The translations under genes and the position numbers were made by a program. DNA of 21,304 nt from a virus: positions 1 through 21,304 of the IMG/VR virus record IMGVR_UViG_3300013111_000300; one strand, 5' to 3'. Position 1 is the stretch's first letter. Every line of letters starts with the position of its first letter. Below the pieces are notes generated by a model that worked only from the letters and a program-made list of their open reading frames with translations, was not told the origin of the DNA and did not search any database. Positions 1 to 6,413 of this stretch are shown here, piece by piece.

Positions 1-210
1 CATGACATTATCGGAATATTTGCCACTTCTTATATTCCATGCCTTTATTGCCAGTTCCTTTGTTTCCCAGTATGCAACGTATGTATCTACAGGATTTCCT
101 CGGCAATATTCATCGATACATCCTGCCGCCCAATATCGCCTGTCATTCAATAATCTCGAAACAAGTTCTCCCTCATCGCCACAAAATGGACACGGTTTTA
201 TTTCGGGCAT
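1..210 (-). CDS. Lar-like restriction alleviation zinc protein (partial)
   Basis: The reading frame stays open to the left edge, so only the first 70 residues are seen and the C-terminus is missing. The N-terminus has a CPFCG zinc knuckle at residues 7-11, two further cysteines near 31 and 37, and an AIKAWN motif near residue 57. This CPFCG...C...C...AxxAWN layout is the signature of the Lar family, small zinc proteins that in some prophages modulate type I restriction. Many phage members with this layout have no tested role. The start is the ATG at 208-210, preceded on the minus strand by an AAGGAGA ribosome binding site with suitable spacing. It overlaps the upstream gene by 13 bases, so it belongs to the leftward operon. 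The family call rests on motif pattern only. Confidence 0.72.
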   Translation of the reverse strand, partial: MPEIKPCPFCGDEGELVSRLLNDRRYWAAGCIDEYCRGNPVDTYVAYWETKELAIKAWNIRSGKYSDNVM

Positions 211-437
211 GGTTCATTCTCCTTGCTGGTGACATTAATGTCCCTAGCACTTGCGTCAATACATCCTGGCCCCGGTATCATCCGTCCGAAATTGTCCTGA
301 GAGCCGAGGCCGTCGAGACAAATCGCCTCGGGCAGTCCGTCATTGACGCACACCGATGACGCTCGGGAGCACGAAGCGCATTTACTGTCTTGGTTTACCT
401 CCAGATCCCAGTGTATTATTCGGATGTTGACTGACAT
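198..437 (-). CDS. Cysteine-rich small phage protein, function unknown
   Basis: This 79-residue product matches no family I recognise. It has a CASC pair followed by several spaced cysteines (near residues 20, 23, 30, 40, 59 and 77), so metal binding is possible. A stretch rich in Gly, Asp and Pro lies in the middle and there is no membrane segment. The ATG at 435-437 is preceded by an AGAGG ribosome binding site three to four bases away. The end overlaps the Lar-like gene by 13 bases, which suggests translational coupling. Being in the same operon as the recombinase and the Lar-like gene fits an early accessory role, but that is inference from position. Confidence 0.6.
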   Translation of the reverse strand: MSVNIRIIHWDLEVNQDSKCASCSRASSVCVNDGLPEAICLDGLGSQDNFGRMIPGPGCIDASARDINVTSKENEPCPK

Positions 438-529
438 GGTTCCTCTACATTTTCGAAAAATCGGGCAATTAGAAATGATACATTCGCTAATTTGAATTCT
501 GCAGTTTCAACATGTTTAGAGGTTAACAT
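416..529 (-). CDS. Putative 37-residue small protein
   Basis: A short reading frame fills most of the gap between the recombinase gene and the next gene. Its ATG at 527-529 has a GGAG motif eight bases upstream, and its end overlaps the following gene by 22 bases. The product is mainly predicted helical, with alternating hydrophobic and charged residues (AEFKLANVSFLIARFF in the middle). I recognise no family. The ribosome binding site and the overlap argue for translation, but the length makes chance plausible. Confidence 0.4.
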   Translation of the reverse strand: MLTSKHVETAEFKLANVSFLIARFFENVEEPCQSTSE

Positions 530-584
530 TCATTCTCTCCTTCATACCACGGACAGCCGGGGCCGGGATATAAAAGCGTTTCTT

Positions 585-1187
585 CTAGTATTCCGTGATT
601 CCCCTCACACATTCGATGACAATCTCGTCAATCTGATCTTCCCCGAGCTCTAAATACAGAGTAGTCGTTTCAACGTTGGCATGCCCGAGCGCTTGCTGTG
701 TAAGGTATAGGTTTCTTCCGCTAGCCTCAAACACCGAATTAGCGAAGGTTTTCCGCATTGAGTGAGTGCCGATGGTGCCTTCCAGCTCGTTCTCTTTCGC
801 CGCTCGGTTTATAACCCGGTAAGCATGTTCTCTCGTCATAGGCTGATCCAAGGTGGGCTTGCCGCTGAACAGAACCGCGTCGTCAAACAGCCTACCGCGA
901 TCCGCGATCTCGTCAATGTATGCTTTCAAGGCTTCTTGCGCCCTGGGATGCAACTTGACAGTACGAGATGTTTTCTTGCTCTTCATGCTCTTGCGCTGAA
1001 CGGACACACGATCCGTTACCTTGCTCCCCTGGAAAACGTCTTTTACTCTCAAGCTCAACAGCTCCGTGATCCTGAATCCGGTGGCGCGGCCCAGCCAGAA
1101 CAGCGCCCGGTTTCGTTTCTCATGCTTGCCGTAGAACGTCTTGCTTATCAATTCACATTCCTCGTTAGTTAGCGGTCGGCACCTCAT
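585..1187 (-). CDS. Minimal tyrosine recombinase / integrase
   Basis: This is a 200-residue tyrosine site-specific recombinase reduced to the catalytic domain. The catalytic set is visible: Arg39 in ATGFRITELL, a candidate Lys in the basic KSMKSKKTSR segment (residues 66-75), His142 and Arg145 in THSMRKT, His169 in LGHANVETT, and the nucleophile Tyr178 in LYLEL. Family members normally have an extra N-terminal core-binding domain of about 80-100 residues, which is absent here. The ATG at 1185-1187 has a GGAGC ribosome binding site and overlaps the upstream stop as ATGA. It sits inside the leftward operon rather than beside an obvious attachment site, so it could act as an integrase or as a Xer-like resolvase of phage DNA multimers. 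The family is certain and the exact role is not. Confidence 0.9.
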   Translation of the reverse strand: MRCRPLTNEECELISKTFYGKHEKRNRALFWLGRATGFRITELLSLRVKDVFQGSKVTDRVSVQRKSMKSKKTSRTVKLHPRAQEALKAYIDEIADRGRLFDDAVLFSGKPTLDQPMTREHAYRVINRAAKENELEGTIGTHSMRKTFANSVFEASGRNLYLTQQALGHANVETTTLYLELGEDQIDEIVIECVRGITEY

Positions 1188-1363
1188 CCCCAGCTCCTTT
1201 CTATGGGAACAGGCAAGCCGATATTGGCTTGTGTCTCATCACTTACTCCTTTTTGAACCCATATTTCATACAAGGGGCAATCGGTTGAGCAGGTGCCGTT
1301 TTCAATCGGCTCCGGTATCTCAATCGTCTCCCGGCATACACGCAGAAGCGGACGGGTTTTCAT
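1184..1363 (-). CDS. Small cysteine-containing protein, unknown
   Basis: The 59-residue product has a C-x3-C motif (CSTDC near residues 25-29) and an additional Cys near residue 8. I recognise no family. The preferred start is the ATG at 1361-1363, because it overlaps the TGA of the upstream gene as ATGA and follows a GGAGG-rich site. A GTG six bases further upstream is an alternative. Its own stop overlaps the recombinase ATG by four bases, so the two are probably translated together. A role as a small partner or regulator of the recombinase (an excisionase-like position) is possible, but no DNA-binding motif is evident. Confidence 0.6.
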   Translation of the reverse strand: MKTRPLLRVCRETIEIPEPIENGTCSTDCPLYEIWVQKGVSDETQANIGLPVPIERSWG

Positions 1364-1707
1364 TGCCACCCCCCTCCATATTCAAGGACATGGTAATAGG
1401 GTGAATTATCTACGACCCCAACAAGAAAGTTGCATCTAGCACATGTATCCTCATACCATGCTTCAGGGTAAAGCGCCTTATTTCCCGAGCCTATAACAAC
1501 TGTGCATCCACATTTGGGGCAAAAGGGATATGGTTTAATAATAGTTGATTGAGGAAACGGTTGTGGGATAAGTTTAATTGCCCCAATACGCTTTTTTAAA
1601 GTGCTACGATTTAATCGTTTTCCCAGTACGGCCCTTTTTTGTTTTCGAGATAATTTTTCTCCTCTATACAATCGGTTATACCCTCTCTGGTAATGTTTTG
1701 TATTCAC
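1360..1707 (-). CDS. Zinc-ribbon-like protein, unknown
   Basis: The N-terminal third of this 115-residue protein is very basic (runs such as LSRKQKRAVLGKR), suggesting nucleic acid contact. The C-terminal half has a CPKCGC knuckle near residue 63 and a CARC knuckle near residue 89, a four-cysteine zinc ribbon. It starts with GTG at 1705-1707, which follows a well-placed AGGAGA site. No ATG lies in a better position. The stop overlaps the next gene's ATG as ATGA. Base composition is clearly lower in GC than the neighbouring DNA-processing genes, which may mark it as a separately acquired cassette. The specific function is unknown. Confidence 0.72.
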   Translation of the reverse strand: MNTKHYQRGYNRLYRGEKLSRKQKRAVLGKRLNRSTLKKRIGAIKLIPQPFPQSTIIKPYPFCPKCGCTVVIGSGNKALYPEAWYEDTCARCNFLVGVVDNSPYYHVLEYGGGWQ

Positions 1708-1708
1708 C

Positions 1709-1786
1709 TCAGTCTCCTTTCAGCCCGCCCCGCAATTGCAATGCACAGGTTAAAACTTGTATGTTATTTGCCGGGTTAGTTACCAT
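1709..1786 (-). CDS. Possible 25-residue leader peptide
   Basis: A very short frame begins at an ATG (1784-1786) that follows a GGAGAGG site with four-base spacing. It ends immediately before the GTG of the zinc-ribbon gene, so its stop lies within that gene's initiation region. It could be a leader that couples translation across the gap, or a remnant of a lost gene. The rest of the 1708-1843 gap holds no other convincing frame. A 22-residue frame from about 1843 lacks a ribosome binding site. Confidence 0.25.
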   Translation of the reverse strand: MVTNPANNIQVLTCALQLRGGLKGD

Positions 1787-1843
1787 CTAGCCTCTCCAGA
1801 TTTGTGTTGACAGTTGTCGTTAGGCGGGACGGGCGTTTGTTCA

Positions 1844-2203
1844 TTATTCTATTTTCCTTATCAACGCCACCGCCTTGTCGTAGTGCGGTATCTCGCCAGG
1901 GCTGAGAAAATCCGTCATGCCACGGTGCCGGATTTCCTTGTCGTTCGCCAGCACGATAGCCCTGAAGTCAGGATCGTCCATAAGCTCCGGGTGATGCATG
2001 ACGCCGTTAATAACAGCCTGGATATCCTTTTCGGGTATGTCGTGCGCGTATTCCTCGTATTCGCTCAGATCGGGCACGGTAAGGTAGCATTCCTCGCTGG
2101 CATTCGTGCATTCGATTCCGTGCTCGATCATGTGGAACCGATCCGATACCCCGATCCGGCAGTCGTCGTTCGTGTAATCACAGCCGCAGATTTTGAATTC
2201 CAT
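1844..2203 (-). CDS. Acidic small phage protein, unknown
   Basis: The product is about 119 residues, rich in Asp and Glu. It has cysteines near the start (CGC at 6-8, and near 14, 32 and 39) but no paired knuckle typical of a zinc ribbon, no membrane segment and no family I know. The ATG at 2201-2203 overlaps the upstream stop (TGATG). A GTG three bases earlier also overlaps it and cannot be excluded. No strong ribosome binding site is seen, consistent with re-initiation from the upstream gene. It is a hypothetical early-operon protein. Confidence 0.65.
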   Translation of the reverse strand: MEFKICGCDYTNDDCRIGVSDRFHMIEHGIECTNASEECYLTVPDLSEYEEYAHDIPEKDIQAVINGVMHHPELMDDPDFRAIVLANDKEIRHRGMTDFLSPGEIPHYDKAVALIRKIE

Positions 2204-2427
2204 CACGCTACCACCGTCGGTTTGGGTTTCGGCTTCGAGTTCCGGTTCCGCTTCGGTAACTGCGACCGGCGTCCGAACAGTCCGATCACGCCGATGGCTA
2301 TCAACTCCCAGCCGCTTGTGCCCTGAGTGACTATCGCTTGTGCTACGCCGCCGAGTATTGACGCAATCGCGGCCTTGCCTGTGCCAGTGTTAAGCAGTTT
2401 TTTCGTTGTTCCTGTAGGGTATTTCAT
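2203..2427 (-). CDS. Small two-segment membrane protein, holin-like
   Basis: The 74-residue protein has two hydrophobic stretches, roughly residues 18-34 (AAIASILGGVAQAIV) and 39-52 (WELIAIGVIGLFG), separated by a short turn. A strongly basic, proline- and lysine-rich tail follows (KPKPKP). Two short membrane segments with a charged tail are typical of small phage holins. No endolysin gene lies nearby, however, and the surrounding genes act on DNA. An AGGAGA site precedes the ATG, which overlaps the upstream stop as ATGA. I am sure it is a gene and probably a membrane protein; holin function is only a suggestion. Confidence 0.75.
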   Translation of the reverse strand: MKYPTGTTKKLLNTGTGKAAIASILGGVAQAIVTQGTSGWELIAIGVIGLFGRRSQLPKRNRNSKPKPKPTVVA

Positions 2428-3077
2428 TCGTGGTTCTCCTTTTCAACGACCCCGGCAGCACTCCGACGTTTGGTGTTATGAGACACGTTCGGTTTGGGAA
2501 GGAGCTTTCCCAGGTAGGTATCGGAGCCTGTTCCGGGGTCTGTGGTTATTCGTTCAATGGCGTACGTGCCTATGCAGACCGCCGCCGCGATATTGTGATC
2601 GGTGATTCTCTCCTGATGCCCGAACGAGCGGGCCAGGGCGTTCGCTATCTGTAGGCTTTTCGCCTGTATCGCCTTGCTCCCACGGTACAGCGGTATGCCG
2701 GTAATGCTCGGCATCCAGTCCATAGGGTTGACGCCCTCGGGCAGATACGACCAGCCAGCCAGTTGAGCGGCGAGCTGTAATTTGCCGTGCATCCTGATGA
2801 GCGCCATCACAGCGCGTATATTGTCCTGCGCCGTTTTGGTGTCGGACTCGATATCACGCTTGGCGATGTACTGACCTTCACATACAAATATACAGAAGTC
2901 ATTCGCACGGCTCAGCGACCGGAGAAATAGCTGCTGTTCATCCCACCAACCCTTGCGTTTTATCGCTGACAGGTTGCCGGTGCGCCATACTTTATGCAGA
3001 CGGGTATATTTGTCTATCACTTCATACAAAACAAACGCCGGGCGCTCGACTTCAGGGTCGCAGGAGAGCAGGATCAT
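2424..3077 (-). CDS. RuvC-like RNase H-fold protein (putative Holliday junction resolvase)
   Basis: The 217-residue order of elements resembles RuvC-type resolvases. There is a first strand with Asp7 (LLSCDPE), Glu67 in FVCEGQ at the second acidic position, and a central helix with an Asn-Arg-Met-His-Gly segment. A Lys-Ser helix then precedes a final TDHNIAAAVCIG helix. RuvC relatives usually end this helix with two acids in a D-x-x-D-A pattern. Here Asp160 is present, but the next expected acid is Ala, with Asn162 nearby. The enzyme would resolve recombination or packaging junctions if active, but the altered site may mean a changed or lost activity. The ATG overlaps the upstream stop as ATGA. 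The fold assignment is moderate. Confidence 0.55.
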   Translation of the reverse strand: MILLSCDPEVERPAFVLYEVIDKYTRLHKVWRTGNLSAIKRKGWWDEQQLFLRSLSRANDFCIFVCEGQYIAKRDIESDTKTAQDNIRAVMALIRMHGKLQLAAQLAGWSYLPEGVNPMDWMPSITGIPLYRGSKAIQAKSLQIANALARSFGHQERITDHNIAAAVCIGTYAIERITTDPGTGSDTYLGKLLPKPNVSHNTKRRSAAGVVEKENHE

Positions 3078-3802
3078 TCTTCTTCCTCGTGGTATTCATA
3101 TGTCGATCCATCTTCTGACAGACGATAGTATTCCCCTGCTTCGGTAAGTTTGAAAGCAAGCTCATAGCCCTCTTTGGTGTTGGTTAGTTCTTCCTCTGAT
3201 ACAATCTCGCTTTCGCGATATACTCGGCGGCCGACATTGTTCCCGGTATCCTCATCCGCCCATTCGTGGGTGATGCCTGACCCGTTACAGCGTGCGGCGA
3301 GTTCTTCAATTACCGGGTGCGGCGCGCTCCATGCTGTCTCGAACCGGATTGTTTTGTCGTCAATACGTTCGAAGCCGTAGGCGTTCCACTTAGTACCCCA
3401 GCGCTTAATACTCCAACTGTACCAGTTCATGTGCCCGCCGGTTGCTTTCCATGCTTGGAGATATTTGATAAAGAGGCTGAATTCCTTATCGTCAAAGTCT
3501 TTCGGCATTCGGCCCTCTGTCATCTGCCGAATACCATATGCATTGCTCGTTTCAAGCCTTGCAAGCACCGCGTCGATCGCCTCCTCTGCCGGGTGTGCCT
3601 TTGGTGGTTTAAAAGAAATCAGCCCCAATGCAATTTGTGCTATCAGTTCAATGTAAGCGGGTGCGCTTTCTTTTGAGATTATTTCAGGCATCGGGATGAT
3701 TTTGTTGAAATCGACGCGGGGTTCTCCTTTGTCGTCGCAACCTAGAAGTAACTCGATGACCGCTAGGTCAGCCGTGATTCTGTTCGTTACATGATTAGGC
3801 AT
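3074..3802 (-). CDS. YubB/DUF1281-like ferredoxin-fold protein
   Basis: The 242-residue product begins MPNHVTNRI and has a WGTKWNAYG motif near residue 140 after a Trp-rich stretch. These are the two hallmarks of the DUF1281/YubB ferredoxin-like family found on phages and plasmids. The molecular role of that family is not established. The C-terminal third is strongly acidic and ends in a run of Glu. I chose the ATG at 3800-3802 because it carries the family N-terminus and has an AAGGAT ribosome binding site. A further in-frame ATG 36 bases upstream would overlap the previous gene and add non-family residues. It lies in the leftward DNA-processing operon. Confidence 0.75.
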   Translation of the reverse strand: MPNHVTNRITADLAVIELLLGCDDKGEPRVDFNKIIPMPEIISKESAPAYIELIAQIALGLISFKPPKAHPAEEAIDAVLARLETSNAYGIRQMTEGRMPKDFDDKEFSLFIKYLQAWKATGGHMNWYSWSIKRWGTKWNAYGFERIDDKTIRFETAWSAPHPVIEELAARCNGSGITHEWADEDTGNNVGRRVYRESEIVSEEELTNTKEGYELAFKLTEAGEYYRLSEDGSTYEYHEEEE

Positions 3803-3806
3803 AGCA

Positions 3807-3965
3807 TTATCCTTTCTTCTTGAAAACCAGGTATTCAAGCGCCTGCTTATAGGTCAAGGTAACCCCGTGCTCCTCGAACGTAGTCTGCTTGAGCAGATCG
3901 AGAAGGCGAAGCACTCTCCCGCTAATCCGAACTGATCTGTCTGGCGGATATTCGCCTTTCTTCAT
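3807..3965 (-). CDS. Small ribbon-helix-helix-like protein (second of a pair)
   Basis: This 52-residue frame fills the gap between its neighbours. The ATG at 3963-3965 overlaps the stop of the preceding gene as ATGA, and the stop lies just before the YubB-like start. The sequence reads as a short strand (SVRISGRV), a helix, a turn at HGVTLT, and a second helix (YKQALEYLV). The same plan, including a G-V-x-L-(T/S)-x-x-Q-A element, is seen in the gene just upstream, so the two look like related tandem ribbon-helix-helix-type proteins. A DNA-binding or antitoxin-like regulatory role is possible; no partner toxin is visible. Confidence 0.62.
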   Translation of the reverse strand: MKKGEYPPDRSVRISGRVLRLLDLLKQTTFEEHGVTLTYKQALEYLVFKKKG

Positions 3966-4138
3966 TCCTTCTTTTCTCCCTTTGATAACGCAAAGTCTAT
4001 CGCTTGGGCCTTCGATAGCTTGACGCCGGTTTTTTTGGCAAATTCTGCCTGAACTTTCTTCACTACTTCCTGGGTGTTCGGTGAGATGTTCACCGAAACC
4101 TGTTTCGGTTTCTCTGTTTTTTTGTCTTCCTGCGACAT
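3962..4138 (-). CDS. Small ribbon-helix-helix-like DNA-binding protein
   Basis: The 58-residue product has a charged N-terminal arm rich in Lys and Glu, a strand (QVSVNIS), helix 1 (TQEVVKKVQAEFAKK), the turn TGVKLS and helix 2 (KAQAIDFALS). This is a CopG/Arc-like ribbon-helix-helix outline. The ATG at 4136-4138 is preferred because an AAAGGAGC site lies at the right distance. Longer in-frame starts would run into the SSB gene. It overlaps the next small gene by four bases. Members of this fold bind DNA as dimers and often autoregulate. Function here is inferred from the fold only. Confidence 0.7.
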   Translation of the reverse strand: MSQEDKKTEKPKQVSVNISPNTQEVVKKVQAEFAKKTGVKLSKAQAIDFALSKGEKKE

Positions 4139-4163
4139 TTGGTTGCTCCTTTTTATTGTGAGG

Positions 4164-4811
4164 TTATAGTCCTTCAATCTCGTCCTCGACAGGCGATTCG
4201 CGATCAGGCGAGAACGGGTCACCGGAACGATACAGCTCACGGAGGTCGATATCGCTTAACCCTTTCATCACAGCGACGGCCTTGTCGGGTATCGGTGATT
4301 TCGGTTTCGGTGTGACTGAGTACATGTTCGGCTTTTTCGCGTCGTCCCTAGTTATCAGTATGTCGTACTCGAACGGGTCGCCCCAGTCGGTATCCCCGAT
4401 GAGTGCGAGGATATCGGACCATATCGTTTTTTGTGTGATTTCGAGTATGTATATCTGCTCGTCCTTGTACGCCCAAAACGCATGGAATACGCGGGCGCGT
4501 CCGTCAGCGGTCGCCTTGATATCGTCCGGCACGGCTACACCCACGGGTGCGCGATACGGGCGGCGCACCTTCTGCGGCTTGCCCTGGTCGTCATCCTCAA
4601 CATCCTCGTACCACGTCACGGTTCCGTTGACCATGTGCGGGCTACCGTTCAGGCATGGCATGATGCGGATCCGGTGGTCGCCCTGTACGAGCTTCAGATA
4701 TCCCGGCAGCGTCGGTTCCTTGTACCCGTCGGGTAGAAACGTCCGCTTTTTCGCTTCCTCGACCGCCTTGAGTAAGGCGTTATTCTGCGGTGTCTGTTTT
4801 TTCGTTGACAT
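4164..4811 (-). CDS. Phage single-stranded DNA-binding protein (gp32-like)
   Basis: The 215-residue protein shows the pattern of phage single-stranded DNA-binding proteins. There is a core with HRIRIMP near residue 46, then the segment FHAFWAYKDEQIYILEI followed by TQKTIWSDILAL, then a WGDPFEYDILITRDD stretch and a YSVTPKPKSPI segment. The end is a Ser/Asp/Glu-rich acidic tail (DEIEGL), as usual for proteins that recruit replication partners through an acidic C-terminus. It would coat ssDNA during replication and recombination beside the RecB-like nuclease and RuvC-like protein encoded in the same operon. The ATG at 4809-4811 has an AAAGGAGC site. I did not identify the four-cysteine zinc site of T4 gp32, so it is a zinc-less relative. 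Confidence 0.72.
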   Translation of the reverse strand: MSTKKQTPQNNALLKAVEEAKKRTFLPDGYKEPTLPGYLKLVQGDHRIRIMPCLNGSPHMVNGTVTWYEDVEDDDQGKPQKVRRPYRAPVGVAVPDDIKATADGRARVFHAFWAYKDEQIYILEITQKTIWSDILALIGDTDWGDPFEYDILITRDDAKKPNMYSVTPKPKSPIPDKAVAVMKGLSDIDLRELYRSGDPFSPDRESPVEDEIEGL

Positions 4812-4959
4812 GGTTTTGCTCCTTTGAAAGTATGGATAAAAATTTAGCGACGGGCTTGATGTTGGCGAATTCGGCTAAGACAAGGCGCTTGAGAGTTCGG
4901 CATTCCTTGCGCAGTTCTTCAAGTTGTTCGTAAAGGGTTGTTTTATCCTTTCGGATCAT
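4780..4959 (-). CDS. Putative 59-residue helical protein
   Basis: This short frame starts at the ATG at 4957-4959, just after the stop of the preceding small gene, with a GAGGTG site that spans that stop. It ends 32 bases inside the SSB gene in another frame. The product is highly charged and probably coiled-coil (YEQLEELRKECRTLKRL), with a hydrophobic helix after it. I recognise no family. The ribosome binding site and the lack of any other gene in this gap support it; the sizeable overlap with the SSB gene weakens it. Confidence 0.45.
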   Translation of the reverse strand: MIRKDKTTLYEQLEELRKECRTLKRLVLAEFANIKPVAKFLSILSKEQNHVNEKTDTAE

Positions 4960-4967
4960 CCATCACC

Positions 4968-5126
4968 TCAATTCATACACGAACCGGTCATCGCCTCAAC
5001 AGCTCCTTTAAAGGGCGGCATTATCTCAATCCTTGATAGGTTTTTAGTCAGCCTACCTTCTACAGAAATATATGGTATCCCATGCTTAATTAAAGTGAAG
5101 CCTATGCGTCCGCTTATACTAGGCAT
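4968..5126 (-). CDS. Putative 52-residue small protein
   Basis: The frame starts at an ATG at 5124-5126 that overlaps the last codons of the RecB-like gene by eight bases, and ends nine bases before the next small ORF. An AGGGAAG stretch lies about a dozen bases before the start. The product is a mix of short strands and loops with no motif I know. Position and overlap favour translational coupling, but composition is AT-rich and alternative internal ATGs exist, so confidence is limited. Confidence 0.42.
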   Translation of the reverse strand: MPSISGRIGFTLIKHGIPYISVEGRLTKNLSRIEIMPPFKGAVEAMTGSCMN

Positions 5127-6087
5127 TCAAAAACTCGCTTCCCTTCAGGTTATCGTAATAGCCGGTGCCGGTCGTACTCCACAGCGCACTGCATGCGTTC
5201 AGATGGTCGCAACCCTCACAGCCGTACTTGCCCTGGCCCGTGTACCAGTTACCCCGGCGCATGCTGGCGGCGATACGGACGATCTGTTTCTTCCAGTATT
5301 CGAGCCATTCACGGGTTACGGGGAACTCATAGATACCGGGTCCGCGAAGTGCGCCCCTAGGTATTTTCCACTTCGAGCCGTCGTTCGCCTCATCGAAACC
5401 CTGAGCGGCGGCCCATTCGTTCCACGCGGCGTTGTGGGATATTTTCGCCTTAGTCGTGTTCCGAGCGTACGGTATCCAGTCCTTGACATGAACCCACATG
5501 AACGAATCGATAAGCAGTCCGAACTCCTCCTCGACGGCCCACGCGTACAACGGGAACTGTAGCAGTCGCGTCATTGTCGCATCGCCGGGTTTCATGTTAC
5601 CGGTTTTCCAGTCGGGTAGTGTTACCCTGTTGCCGAGCCGGGCCAGCAGGTCAAGCCGCCCTTCGAATACATACGGATTCTCGATAGTGCGTGGTGTTGA
5701 AAATTCAAAGCTCCACTGATGTTCGACCTGCATGGTCTCGTATACGTCGAACCTGTCAGCATACTGCGGGAACCACGCCTCCAGCTCTGCGCAATAGTCC
5801 GCGACGACCTCCAGCGGGGATTTGCCGTTGTCGGGGTACTGAACCGGCACTTTCGATGAACGCTCGACTGCATCCCAGGTTTGTGAATACCCGATCTGTT
5901 CGCCGGTTTCGTGCCAGCCGTGAAGGATACGGTGCGCGACTGTGCCAGCCACCGCCGCCGCTGACCTGAACTCCGGGCGTCGGTCCGCGTCAAGGTCAAA
6001 CAACAACCGTTGCGGGCATTCGCGATACCGTTCCAGCGTTGACTGATGGAGGCGTATCGACTGCATGATATCGGTGGGTTTGGTCAC
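5119..6087 (-). CDS. RecB/AddB-like PD-(D/E)XK nuclease with iron-sulfur cluster
   Basis: The 322-residue protein carries a complete RecB-family nuclease domain. It has GTVAHRILH (His52), the acidic GRLDLLA (Asp146), the core DWKTG with Asp159 and Lys161, and the downstream QFPLYAWA motif (Gln177, Tyr181). Cysteines at 24, 290, 293 and 299 (the last three as C-x2-C-x5-C) match the iron-sulfur staple seen in AddB and Cas4-like nucleases. It would process DNA ends or flaps during phage recombination, acting with the neighbouring SSB. The start is GTG at 6085-6087, which overlaps the upstream stop as GTGA and follows an AGGTG site. An ATG 21 bases further in is an alternative. A Cas4 role is unlikely, as there is no CRISPR locus here. 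Confidence 0.85.
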   Translation of the reverse strand: MTKPTDIMQSIRLHQSTLERYRECPQRLLFDLDADRRPEFRSAAAVAGTVAHRILHGWHETGEQIGYSQTWDAVERSSKVPVQYPDNGKSPLEVVADYCAELEAWFPQYADRFDVYETMQVEHQWSFEFSTPRTIENPYVFEGRLDLLARLGNRVTLPDWKTGNMKPGDATMTRLLQFPLYAWAVEEEFGLLIDSFMWVHVKDWIPYARNTTKAKISHNAAWNEWAAAQGFDEANDGSKWKIPRGALRGPGIYEFPVTREWLEYWKKQIVRIAASMRRGNWYTGQGKYGCEGCDHLNACSALWSTTGTGYYDNLKGSEFLNA

Positions 6088-6413
6088 GCCGCACCTCGCA
6101 ATTTCCCGCTGAGTATACTTTTCAGCGTGCGGATGTTCTTCTGTATGCCGCGATGTGCTACTCGGAGACCGTAATAGCAGTGGTTACAGCTCTCGCTGTA
6201 TGAGCTGGTCACTTCAACCAGCCCGTTCGCGCCCAAGTCGAGCGCGTAGTTGCTGACCTGAAAGTCCTTTTCACGCTGACGACGACCAGCGGCATTCGGG
6301 CGCGGTTTCCAGAAGTACGAATTTGCGTAGTCCCCATGCACCTTGAGTGTTCGCTCGATTGCGGCCCGCGCCTGGGGGCTGAGCCGTTGTCCGGTTACCT
6401 TGAAGGTTTTCAT
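6084..6413 (-). CDS. Hypothetical first protein of the leftward operon
   Basis: The 109-residue protein is basic and has a SYFWKPRPNA segment near residues 32-41, a block of Arg (GRRQREKDF), and CNHC near 76-79. The last segment is a basic helix. I do not recognise the family. It is the first gene after the leftward promoter and overlaps the RecB-like nuclease start, so a role linked to that nuclease is likely by position. The ATG at 6411-6413 is preceded by an AAAGGAGC site. The CxxC is a single pair, so metal binding would need a dimer or other ligands. Confidence 0.75.
   Translation of the reverse strand: MKTFKVTGQRLSPQARAAIERTLKVHGDYANSYFWKPRPNAAGRRQREKDFQVSNYALDLGANGLVEVTSSYSESCNHCYYGLRVAHRGIQKNIRTLKSILSGKLRGAA

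Noticed and set aside
1807-1812. TTGACA on the plus strand as a possible promoter
   Set aside because: No acceptable -10 at 16-18 bases, and it would point against the leftward operon with no rightward gene to serve.
5119-6087. Cas4 of a CRISPR system
   Set aside because: The nuclease and iron-sulfur motifs resemble Cas4, but no repeats, Cas1 or Cas2 are present and the neighbours are phage recombination genes.
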